DNA from: BRH-c54 sp032251145
Lineage (GTDB): Bacteria; Bacteroidota; Bacteroidia; Flavobacteriales_E; Vicingaceae
Direction of reading: 5' to 3'
NCBI GenBank assembly: GCA_032251145.1
Contig: JAVVER010000003.1
Location: 6,210-70,209, forward strand
Length of the DNA stretch: 64,000 bases
Shown here: positions 1-7,366 of the stretch, piece after piece
Layout of the letters: each line of letters opens with the position of its first letter
Position numbering within the stretch: position 1 is the first letter of the stretch
The notes under the pieces: generated by a model
Seen by the model: the letters and a program-made list of their open reading frames with translations, nothing else
Told to the model about the DNA's origin: nothing
Databases searched by the model: none
Translations under genes and position numbers: made by a program

Positions 1-66
1 CTTAGACAAGCTAATGCGTTAAAGATTAATTATTCAACTAAGAAAACAGATAAAATTCTGAACTAG
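1..66 (+). CDS. 3' end of an unidentified gene (partial)
   Basis: Frame 1 is open from the window edge and ends at a TAG at 64-66, coding 21 residues that end in KTDKILN. It is followed directly by a strong terminator, which supports this being a true gene end. The fragment is too short to identify. Inferred only from the open frame and the terminator. Confidence 0.6.
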   Translation, partial: LRQANALKINYSTKKTDKILN

Positions 67-85
67 AAGTATTTTTAAATAACAT

Positions 86-125
86 AAAAAGCTCAGTAAG
101 CAATTAGCCTACTGAGCTTTTTTTA
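86..125 (+). terminator. Rho-independent terminator of the left-edge gene
   Basis: The arms AAAGCTCAGTA and TACTGAGCTTT (with one flanking base) enclose a short loop and are followed by a run of T. It lies 20 bases after the stop codon at 66. Confidence 0.85.
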
Positions 126-161
126 TGGATACAGTTTAACGTTTATTGTTTAAAAAGTTTA

Positions 162-230
162 ACTCACCCCCAAGTTATCTTACGATAACTTTCCCCCCTC
201 TCTTTAAAGAGAGGGGGTTAGGGGGAGAGT
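162..230. repeat. Clover-leaf intergenic palindromic element
   Basis: Outer arms 162-171 and 221-230 pair at 9 of 10 positions. They enclose two hairpins: an 8-bp stem with a TTAC loop (172-179 with 184-191) and a perfect 24-base palindrome at 194-217 made of C-rich and G-rich halves around TTTAAA. The G-rich tracts stand out from the AT-rich surroundings. The form and the motif GGGGGTTAGGGGGAG recall the short dispersed intergenic repeats of Bacteroidota. No gene is visible between 126 and 375. Confidence 0.7.
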
Positions 231-375
231 AAAAAAAATACTTTTTATTCTTGTTTTTATGTAAGGGGTCAACTGTAAGCAGGAGTAATTTATAAACTAT
301 GTTTTTTTAATGTTCGGCTAAAGTTGAACTCAGGTTTTAAACAACTTCATTTAGAATAATGTATTTTTGTTGATT

Positions 376-1374
376 ATGCAAAACTTTTATCTATATCAAC
401 AAGTAGATACTTCTCAGTTAAAAAAACAAGAGAAGAAAGACAGCGTTGTGTTTCATCAAATCGATACTTTTCCTATTGACTTAATGGAAGAAATTGATGA
501 AGTATCTATAAAAGACGTGGTTAAACCCAAAAAACCAAGATTTACTAACATTCAACAACAGTCTCAAACTAACACACTAAATGAGGATGCAGATTTTATT
601 GCGGACACAACCAACTTTGGCTTGAAAGTAAATAAACTTTATTCCTTACCTATTAGAGACGTTGAAGTTAAAAAAGAACTAAAAGATTCCTCATCTACTA
701 CCAAACAAGAAATAGTTTTTACACCTGAATACAGAACAGAATATGTGCATACTTGGCAAACCATTATTTTGCTTGGTTGTTTTGTTTTAGTTGGGTTTGC
801 AAAATCATTTAATAGCTCGCGAGTTAAGCTTATTATAAAGTCTATCTTCACTTCAAGTGGTGTGCAAGAAGCCATTAGAAGCGAAAAAATGTTTTTCAAT
901 CAAGCGAATTTACTGCTGCATATTGTAGCATTTTTTAGCCTCTCTTTATTTTTCTATGACTTTTTATTATATAAAGATATTTTCTATAGAGACACTTCAT
1001 TTTTCTTTATGAAAGTAGTTGCTGTAGTCGTTGTTTTATATACGATAAAGCAAATTTTAGGACTACTCATTAATAATGTTTTCGACTTTGAGCATTTAAG
1101 AGCAGCTTATGTTTATTTAACATCAATTCACACCATACTTATCGGAGTAATTTTACTTCCATTAATGACATTGAACTATTATTCTTATCTACAAGAAGTT
1201 GAAAATTATAAAATGTTGATGGCGATATTAGTTCTTTTTGTCTTCATTATTAATCTGTTAAGGTTGTATTTTGTAGGGAGACAAAAAAATATTTCTATAT
1301 TCCATATAATTTTGTACCTTTGCACCCTCGAAATTTTACCGTTAATCGTTGTTATTAGGTACTTTATCTTTTAA
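376..1374 (+). CDS. DUF4271 integral membrane protein
   Basis: A membrane protein of unknown function. The first about 120 residues are polar and likely non-membrane; about six hydrophobic segments follow to the C-terminus, starting with the one containing TIILLGCFVLVGFA. DUF4271 proteins are known from Bacteroidota and commonly sit directly before uroporphyrinogen-III synthase, as here (30 bases to hemD). A TTG at 367 is in frame, but it lies inside a TATTTTTG -7 promoter element (362-369), so ATG 376 is the better start and the mRNA is probably nearly leaderless. A second -7-like TACCTTTG at 1315-1322 may give hemD its own promoter. Confidence 0.85.
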   Translation: MQNFYLYQQVDTSQLKKQEKKDSVVFHQIDTFPIDLMEEIDEVSIKDVVKPKKPRFTNIQQQSQTNTLNEDADFIADTTNFGLKVNKLYSLPIRDVEVKKELKDSSSTTKQEIVFTPEYRTEYVHTWQTIILLGCFVLVGFAKSFNSSRVKLIIKSIFTSSGVQEAIRSEKMFFNQANLLLHIVAFFSLSLFFYDFLLYKDIFYRDTSFFFMKVVAVVVVLYTIKQILGLLINNVFDFEHLRAAYVYLTSIHTILIGVILLPLMTLNYYSYLQEVENYKMLMAILVLFVFIINLLRLYFVGRQKNISIFHIILYLCTLEILPLIVVIRYFIF

Positions 1375-1404
1375 AAACGATTATTTAACTAAAAAAATGA
1401 GTTT

Positions 1405-2163
1405 ATGTTGAAAGTGAAAAGTGTTTTAGTTTCTCAACCAAAACCTGAAAGCGATAAATCACCCTATTTTGATCTTGCCACAACCTGTAAAGTAAAAATT
1501 GACTTTAGGCCATTTATCCATATAGAAGGAGTATCAACAAAGGATTTTAGAAGTCAGCGAATCAACTTTGCTGATTTTAATGCAGTAATTTTTACTAGTA
1601 GAAATGCAGTAGATTATTTCTTTAAAACTGCCGAAGAAATAAGATTTAATGTGCCAGAATCATTAAAATACTTCTGTATTTCTGAAGCTATTGCTTTCTA
1701 TCTTCAAAAGTATATTGTTTATAGAAAAAGAAAAGTGTTTACTGGAAAACAAACTTTTCAGGATTTAATTCCTGTATTGAAAAAACACAAAGATTGTAAA
1801 TTTTTGTTGCCTTGTTCAGATATTATTAGCCCTAACATAAAAGAAAGCTTAGATAAAGAAGGTTTTAAATATGAATGTGTTGTTCTTTATAGAACAGTAT
1901 GTAGCGATTTAAGTGATTTAAGTGATGTGAATTATGATGTGTTGGCTTTCTTTAGCCCCTCAGGAATAAAATCCTTATTTCAAAATTTTCCAGATTTTAA
2001 ACAAAATGATACAAGAATAGCAGTTTTTGGTTCAACAACATTAAAAGCAGCAGAAGAAGCAGGACTTAGAATAGATATTTGTGCTCCACAGCCCGAAGCT
2101 CCATCTATGACTAAAGCATTGGAATTGTATATAAAAGATGCCAATAAAAACGGAAAGAAATAG
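1405..2163 (+). CDS. hemD: Uroporphyrinogen-III synthase (HemD family)
   Basis: HemD converts hydroxymethylbilane to uroporphyrinogen III in heme and other tetrapyrrole synthesis, in the cytoplasm. The 252-residue length fits the family. Family-type segments visible are VIFTSRNAVDYFF near residue 60, and in the second half AFFSPSGIKSLF and IAVFGSTTLKAAEEAG, which correspond to the conserved strand-helix units of the two-lobed fold. No catalytic residue is strictly conserved in this family, so the call rests on overall pattern and on the DUF4271 neighbour. A terminator follows at 2185. An ATG at 1398 is out of frame. Confidence 0.88.
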   Translation: MLKVKSVLVSQPKPESDKSPYFDLATTCKVKIDFRPFIHIEGVSTKDFRSQRINFADFNAVIFTSRNAVDYFFKTAEEIRFNVPESLKYFCISEAIAFYLQKYIVYRKRKVFTGKQTFQDLIPVLKKHKDCKFLLPCSDIISPNIKESLDKEGFKYECVVLYRTVCSDLSDLSDVNYDVLAFFSPSGIKSLFQNFPDFKQNDTRIAVFGSTTLKAAEEAGLRIDICAPQPEAPSMTKALELYIKDANKNGKK

Positions 2164-2184
2164 TTTTTTATAAGATAAATTGAG

Positions 2185-2216
2185 AAGAGCCGAATAATTT
2201 ATTCGGCTCTTTTTCT
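2185..2216 (+). terminator. Terminator of the DUF4271-hemD unit
   Basis: Perfect 11-bp stem AAGAGCCGAAT / ATTCGGCTCTT (2185-2195 with 2201-2211), a five-base loop and a T-run. Confidence 0.9.
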
Positions 2217-2275
2217 TTGTTATCAAGTGGTATATACAAACAAATTTGTAATTTCATACCTATAATTGATTTAGC

Positions 2276-3799
2276 GTGAATTTATATTCTAAAAAACAAA
2301 GATGGAAACTTTTATTAGTAGGAATTGCAGCGCTAATTGTGTTGTCTTCTTTGTGGTACACCAATATTTTAGTTAGGCAAATTGCTCAAGAAGAACGAGA
2401 GAAAGTAAGGTTGTGGGCAGGAGCTATTCAAAATAAAGCCACTTTGGTACAGCTTACAGGAGAACTGTTTGATAAAATTTCTAAAGAAGAAAGAAACAGA
2501 ATTGAAATTTGGGCTGAAGCTACCAAACGAATTATTACTTCTACCAATCAGGATGCTACTAACTTTTACCTTCAAATTATTGGTAAAAATGAAACCATTC
2601 CGGTTATTGTTACAGACGAAGAAAATAAAATTATTAATTATAGAAATATAAAATTAGCCGCAGGAATTGATACAACGAGTTTTTTAAATGCTCAGCTCGA
2701 TTCCATGAAAAATACCAATGAACCTATAGATTTAAAAATCCACGTTACCCGAAATATTACGTGGAACCACAAATTGTATTATCAAGATTCTGAAATTTTT
2801 ACCGAATTAAAAATTGTTTTAGATGATTTAATAAAATCTTTTATTTCCGAAATTGTGGTAAACTCTGCTGCTGTTCCTGTAGTTTTTACCGATAGTACGC
2901 AAACCAATGTGATTGAATACGGTAATTTAGATAAAGATAAAATTAAGGATTCTACCTATTTAGCCAATACCATTGCAGAAATGCGTAGTCAGAATAAACC
3001 CATTGCTATTTCTATAAACAACAATGAAACACAGTATATTTTTTATAAAGATAGTGAGCTATTGATGCAGCTTAGATATTATCCTTTCTTTCAGTTTGGT
3101 GTAATCGGATTGTTTATTTTAATTGCTTATTATTTGTTTAGCACTTCCAGAAAAAGTGAACAAAACCAGGTTTGGGTTGGGTTAGCAAAAGAAACAGCTC
3201 ACCAATTAGGCACACCACTTTCTTCATTAATGGCGTGGGTAGAATATTTGAAACTAAAAAATGTTGACCAAGCGACTATTGATGAACTTTCTAAAGATGT
3301 AAATAGATTAGAAATTATTACCGAACGTTTTTCTAAAATTGGTTCTATACCTAAATTAGTTGACGAAAATGTTGGTGAAGTTTTAAGAATAACAGCAGCC
3401 TATTTACAACCGAGAATCTCAAAAAATGTTATCATTAATTTCAATTTTTCTAAAGAAGAAAGAATTTTAGCCCCATTAAACACCTCACTTTTTAGTTGGG
3501 TAATAGAAAATTTAATAAAAAATGCAGTAGATGCCATGCAAGGTGGTGGAACTATCGATATTTTTATGATAGATCAAAAACAATTTGTTTATATAGATAT
3601 TAGTGATACAGGGCATGGCATTCCGAAGTCTAAACAAAAAACCATTTTCGAACCTGGTTTTACCACTAAAAAAAGAGGTTGGGGATTAGGATTATCGCTA
3701 ACCAAACGTATTATTGAAAATTACCACAACGGTAAAATTTTCGTGAAACAATCTAGTGAAAACGGCACTGTTTTCAGGATTGTTTTAAAAAAGTATTAA
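2276..3799 (+). CDS. Membrane sensor histidine kinase
   Basis: A two-component sensor kinase. A hydrophobic segment lies at residues 12-32, then a long extracytoplasmic sensing region, then a second membrane segment near 270-290 (FFQFGVIGLFILIAYYLF). The kinase core follows directly, without a clear HAMP domain. The H-box is AKETAHQLGTPLSS with phospho-acceptor H309; the N-box is ENLIKNAVDAM (N412, N416); the ATP-lid motifs are DTGHGIPK, FEPGFTT and GWGLGLSL. The sensing part seems internally repetitive: two stretches each read about IPVIVTDEENK / VPVVFTDSTQT. No response regulator is adjacent, so the partner is unknown. The start is GTG. hemW begins 10 bases after the stop, suggesting cotranscription. 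Confidence 0.9.
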   Translation: MNLYSKKQRWKLLLVGIAALIVLSSLWYTNILVRQIAQEEREKVRLWAGAIQNKATLVQLTGELFDKISKEERNRIEIWAEATKRIITSTNQDATNFYLQIIGKNETIPVIVTDEENKIINYRNIKLAAGIDTTSFLNAQLDSMKNTNEPIDLKIHVTRNITWNHKLYYQDSEIFTELKIVLDDLIKSFISEIVVNSAAVPVVFTDSTQTNVIEYGNLDKDKIKDSTYLANTIAEMRSQNKPIAISINNNETQYIFYKDSELLMQLRYYPFFQFGVIGLFILIAYYLFSTSRKSEQNQVWVGLAKETAHQLGTPLSSLMAWVEYLKLKNVDQATIDELSKDVNRLEIITERFSKIGSIPKLVDENVGEVLRITAAYLQPRISKNVIINFNFSKEERILAPLNTSLFSWVIENLIKNAVDAMQGGGTIDIFMIDQKQFVYIDISDTGHGIPKSKQKTIFEPGFTTKKRGWGLGLSLTKRIIENYHNGKIFVKQSSENGTVFRIVLKKY

Positions 3800-3809
3800 G
3801 CCTAAATTA

Positions 3810-4949
3810 ATGGCAGGCATTTACATCCATATTCCTTTCTGTAAACAAAAATGTAGCTATTGTGATTTTCATTTTTCTACCAATTTTAAGCATAAATCGG
3901 AATTATTAGCCGCATTACAAAAAGAGATTATTTTACAAAAAGACCTTTTTAAAAATGAGTTTATAAACACCATTTATTTTGGTGGAGGAACGCCTTCGGT
4001 GGTAACAGAAAAAGAATTAAATCTGTTGTTAGCTACTGTTTATAATAATTATAAAGTGAATGAAAAAGTAGAGCTGACAATGGAATGTAATCCGGATGAT
4101 ATTACTTCTAAAAAAATAAACGAGTATAAAAAAAGTGGTGTAAACAGGTTGAGCATTGGTATTCAATCTTTTTTTATTGATGACTTACAGTTTTTTAATC
4201 GTGCCCATAATGCTAGCGAAGCAGAACAAAGTATTTTAAAAACGCAAGATGCCGGAATTGATAATATTACTATAGATTTAATTTATAATAGTCCGCTGTT
4301 AACCTTAAAAAAATGGGAGCAAAACTTAGATAAATTTATCAGTTTAAAGGTGCCACATCTTTCTGCTTATACCTTAACCGTTGAGCCTAAAACAGCCTTG
4401 CATCATCTGGTAAAAACCAAGCAAACCACCTTACCAACAGATGAACAAGCTATTGAGCAATTTAAATTATTAATGGATAAAACCAAACAAGCTGGATTGA
4501 TACATTATGAAGTATCTAACTTTGGTAAAGAAGGTTATTTTTCGCAACACAATAGTAATTATTGGAAAGGTGAAAATTATTTGGGAATTGGTCCTTCGGC
4601 ACATTCGTTTATTAAAAACTCGGAAGTTCAAAAAAGAAGTTGGAATGTTGCCAATAATACTAAATACATTAAAGCAATAAATCAAGGCACACCTTATTTT
4701 GAAGAAGAACTTATAGATGAAACCACCGCTTTTAATGAATATATATTAACCAGATTACGAACCATTTGGGGGTTGGATTTTGAATATATTAAAAACACGT
4801 TTAACCCTGTTTTGCTTCATCATTTTGAAAAAGAGTTAGAAGCGTATAAAAATTCTGAATTGATTACTATTTCAAAAAATACAGTAACTTTAACCACTAA
4901 AGGTATTTTTGTGGTCGATAAAATTACAGCAGACTTATTTTATGTATAA
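3810..4949 (+). CDS. hemW: HemW-type radical SAM heme chaperone
   Basis: HemW (often mis-named coproporphyrinogen III oxidase) binds a [4Fe-4S] cluster and S-adenosylmethionine and is thought to deliver heme to respiratory enzymes. The radical-SAM cysteines are C11, C15 and C18 in HIPFCKQKCSYC. GGGTPS, ECNPDD and SIGIQSF are the further family motifs. The 379-residue length is typical, and the C-terminal HemN-type domain is present. True HemN has an extra cysteine in its N-terminal motif (CxxxCxxCxC); here C18 is followed by DFHF, which supports HemW. It sits tightly behind the histidine kinase gene. Confidence 0.92.
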   Translation: MAGIYIHIPFCKQKCSYCDFHFSTNFKHKSELLAALQKEIILQKDLFKNEFINTIYFGGGTPSVVTEKELNLLLATVYNNYKVNEKVELTMECNPDDITSKKINEYKKSGVNRLSIGIQSFFIDDLQFFNRAHNASEAEQSILKTQDAGIDNITIDLIYNSPLLTLKKWEQNLDKFISLKVPHLSAYTLTVEPKTALHHLVKTKQTTLPTDEQAIEQFKLLMDKTKQAGLIHYEVSNFGKEGYFSQHNSNYWKGENYLGIGPSAHSFIKNSEVQKRSWNVANNTKYIKAINQGTPYFEEELIDETTAFNEYILTRLRTIWGLDFEYIKNTFNPVLLHHFEKELEAYKNSELITISKNTVTLTTKGIFVVDKITADLFYV

Positions 4950-4954
4950 TTAAA

Positions 4955-4972
4955 TGCCACGAATGCACGAAT
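4955..4972. repeat. Short intergenic repeat fragment
   Basis: TGCCACGAATGCACGAAT contains two direct copies of CACGAAT. From memory, a motif close to this occurs dispersed between genes in many Flavobacteriia; here there is one copy, between hemW and the cyclase gene. Confidence 0.4.
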
Positions 4973-4997
4973 TATAAGATTTAACTTTATTGTAATT

Positions 4998-5747
4998 ATG
5001 ATAATAAACATTTCACATCAAAATAAAAATTATAAAATAGACTTATTTCAACCTATTGATATTTCTTTGCCTTTGAGCAATACTCCCGAAAATGTAACTG
5101 CTTGGTATGTTTCAAAACCGGAATTTACTCCTGTTATGGAAAATGGCTTTGTTGGTGATGTTAATTTAGGAGGAAATGTAAATTTTAAAAACATTTTTTT
5201 TAATCCGCATGGACATGGAACCCACACAGAGTGTGTTGGACATATAAGTAAAGAGCCTTATACCATTAATCAATGCTTAAAACAATTTTTCTTTTTTGCA
5301 GATTTGATAACTATTACACCTGAAAAAATTGGTGATGATGATGTAATTACATTAGCGCAAATAAAACAATTATGGCAGCCGAAAGGTAATGAAGCAATCA
5401 TTATTAGGACACTTCCTAATGATAATGATAAAAAATCTTTTCAATACTCTAATACTAACCCTGCTTATATTGAAGCTGAAGTGGCTGCTTATTTAACACA
5501 AAATGGCATTAATCATTTATTAATAGATACGCCTTCTGTGGATAGAGAAAGTGATGACGGAAAATTGGCAGCTCATCACATTTTTTGGGAATATCCAAGT
5601 AATACTCAAACCCACAGAACCATATCAGAATTGGTTTTTATAGATAATACTATTCCCGATGGAACTTACTTTCTAAATATTCAAATAGCTTCTTTTGAGA
5701 ATGATGCTTCTCCAAGTAAACCAGTGCTTTATAAAATCATGAAGTAG
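4998..5747 (+). CDS. Cyclase-family metal hydrolase (kynurenine formamidase-like)
   Basis: Belongs to the cyclase/arylformamidase fold family. These metal-dependent enzymes hydrolyse formamide or related bonds, the best known being N-formylkynurenine in tryptophan breakdown. The signature HGHGTHTECVGH supplies candidate metal ligands H71, H73, H76 and H82; family members usually have HxGTHxDxPxH, so the D/P positions are replaced by E/V. PLSNTP near residue 27 and LIDTPSVDR in the second half also fit. No signal peptide is seen. No other tryptophan-degradation gene is near, so the substrate cannot be assigned. Confidence 0.8.
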   Translation: MIINISHQNKNYKIDLFQPIDISLPLSNTPENVTAWYVSKPEFTPVMENGFVGDVNLGGNVNFKNIFFNPHGHGTHTECVGHISKEPYTINQCLKQFFFFADLITITPEKIGDDDVITLAQIKQLWQPKGNEAIIIRTLPNDNDKKSFQYSNTNPAYIEAEVAAYLTQNGINHLLIDTPSVDRESDDGKLAAHHIFWEYPSNTQTHRTISELVFIDNTIPDGTYFLNIQIASFENDASPSKPVLYKIMK

Positions 5748-5826
5748 TTCGAAAGTAAATTTTAACTTTTTGTTAAAATAAGCTTGGATTTTTTCGATAT
5801 TTTTAACCCTCACAAAAATAACCTAT

Positions 5827-6300
5827 ATGAAGCTAGATGAAATAGATTTGAAGATTTTAAAAAAACTTCAGGAGAACGCGAAAATGACTAACTTACAACT
5901 ATCTAAAGAAATATCTTTATCGCCTGCCCCTACTTTAGAGCGAGTAAAAAAATTAGAGGCAAAAGGATTTATTAAGAGTTATCATGCATTAGCGAGTGAA
6001 GAAAAGCTTCAATTAGGGTTGAGTGTTTTCATGCAAATTTCATTAATCAGACAAAGAGACAATGCCATTAATAATTTTATTGAGAAAATTAATAAAATTG
6101 ATGAAGTAATGGAATGTTACAATGTTACCGGACAAGCTGATTACCTTTTGAAAATCTTAGTAAAAGATATTGCTGCTTTTGATGTATTGGTAAAAGATAA
6201 ATTATCGCCCATAGAAGAAATTAGAAACATGCATTCCATGGTAGTAATCTCTAAAGACAAATATTCTACCGTATTACCTTTTAATTACATAGATAAATAA
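5827..6300 (+). CDS. Lrp/AsnC family transcriptional regulator
   Basis: A 157-residue leucine-responsive-type regulator. It opens with the AsnC helix-turn-helix (MKLDEIDLKILKKLQENAK, recognition helix near TLERVKKLEAKG) and continues with the RAM ligand-binding domain (ECYNVTGQADYLLKILVKD). Such proteins often sense amino acids. It faces proC convergently, with only four bases between stop codons, so a role in proline or amino-acid metabolism is possible but not shown. Confidence 0.92.
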   Translation: MKLDEIDLKILKKLQENAKMTNLQLSKEISLSPAPTLERVKKLEAKGFIKSYHALASEEKLQLGLSVFMQISLIRQRDNAINNFIEKINKIDEVMECYNVTGQADYLLKILVKDIAAFDVLVKDKLSPIEEIRNMHSMVVISKDKYSTVLPFNYIDK

Positions 6301-6304
6301 ACCT

Positions 6305-7120
6305 TTATTCTTCAGTATAAAGTCCTTTAGCTTTTTTTGCAGAAATAGTAATCCCTTTAATAAAAGAAGAGCTAAATCCGTTGTGTTCCATTTCATTTAG
6401 TCCAGCAATAGTACAGCCTTTAGGTGAAGTAACTTTATCAATTTCATCCTCAGGATGCGATTGATTATGAATTAGCAGACTTGCTGCACCTTTTGCTGTT
6501 TGAGCAGCCATTTTTAAAGCTTCATCCGCATGAAAATCAATTTCGTTTCCTCCTTGTGATGCGGCTCTTATCGCTCTCAAAAAAAAAGCAATTCCACAAG
6601 CACATAATGCCGTTGCCGAAGTCATTTGTTCTTCATTTATAACTATGGTTTCTCCAACATGTTTAAAAAGCTTATCAACTTTAGGAAGTTCGGTTTTCCA
6701 TTGTTCGGTGGTAGCAATACAAGTCATGGATTCTCTAATGGCAATAGCAGTATTTGGCATTGCCCTAACTATTGGAGTGTTTGTTCCAATAACCTTTTCA
6801 ATATCTTTAACTTTTATTCCCGTAACCACAGAAATTAAAAGGTGATTAGGAGTTAGTTCATCCTTAATTTCATTAAGCACTTCATTTACTTTTTGAGGTA
6901 AAACCGCCAACACAATAATAGCTGCATTTTTTACTCCACCAATATTAGTGGTAGTAATAGCACAACCATTCTCCCCAAAGTATTTAAGAGCATCAAGGTT
7001 TCTTCTTGTTAAGATAAAGTCATTATAATCATAATGTTTACTTTCTATTAACCCTTTAACAAATGACAAACCGAGGTTGCCGGCACCAATAACAGCTATT
7101 TTCTTTTCTAGTTGACTCAT
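6305..7120 (-). CDS. proC: Pyrroline-5-carboxylate reductase
   Basis: Last step of proline synthesis: reduction of pyrroline-5-carboxylate with NAD(P)H. The Rossmann motif is AVIGAGNLGLSF at the N-terminus; VRAMPNTAIAIRESMTCI and, in the C-terminal dimer domain, VTSPKGCTIAGLNEME are the family signatures. The reading frame extends 15 codons further upstream to 7165, but a TATCTTTG promoter element (7136-7143) lies inside that extension and MSQLEKKIAVIGAG is a normal start, so 7120 is chosen. Confidence 0.93.
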   Translation of the reverse strand: MSQLEKKIAVIGAGNLGLSFVKGLIESKHYDYNDFILTRRNLDALKYFGENGCAITTTNIGGVKNAAIIVLAVLPQKVNEVLNEIKDELTPNHLLISVVTGIKVKDIEKVIGTNTPIVRAMPNTAIAIRESMTCIATTEQWKTELPKVDKLFKHVGETIVINEEQMTSATALCACGIAFFLRAIRAASQGGNEIDFHADEALKMAAQTAKGAASLLIHNQSHPEDEIDKVTSPKGCTIAGLNEMEHNGFSSSFIKGITISAKKAKGLYTEE

Positions 7121-7135
7121 GAAGTAATTTTTCAG

Positions 7136-7143
7136 CAAAGATA
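7136..7143 (-). promoter_or_regulatory. -7 promoter element of proC
   Basis: Reads TATCTTTG on the minus strand, a full match to the TAnnTTTG element of Bacteroidota, 15 bases before ATG 7120. No clear -33 TTG is visible. Confidence 0.55.
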
Positions 7144-7366
7144 GTTGCTTAAATAAAAAAGACATTATTATTTTAGGAATATATTACTTATTTGATTGAA
7201 TTTTAATAGTTTTATGTTACCCAACACAAGTGTTAAAATAGGTTTATTAATTACTTTTCAGAAAGGTAAAATGATTAAAATTTGGAAAAGCTAAATTTAA
7301 TTTCATTTCTTTGCAAGTCAAAATTTAAAATCACTATAAATGAATAAGTGATTTAAACCTTCTAGT

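Noticed and set aside
367..375. TTG at 367 as the start of the DUF4271 protein
   Set aside because: It lies inside a full-match -7 promoter element; ATG 376 is nine bases later.
3810..4949. Coproporphyrinogen III oxidase (HemN) for the radical-SAM protein
   Set aside because: The cysteine motif lacks the extra HemN cysteine and the start is HemW-like.
7121..7165. N-terminal extension of proC
   Set aside because: It contains the -7 element of proC, and the family start is at 7120.
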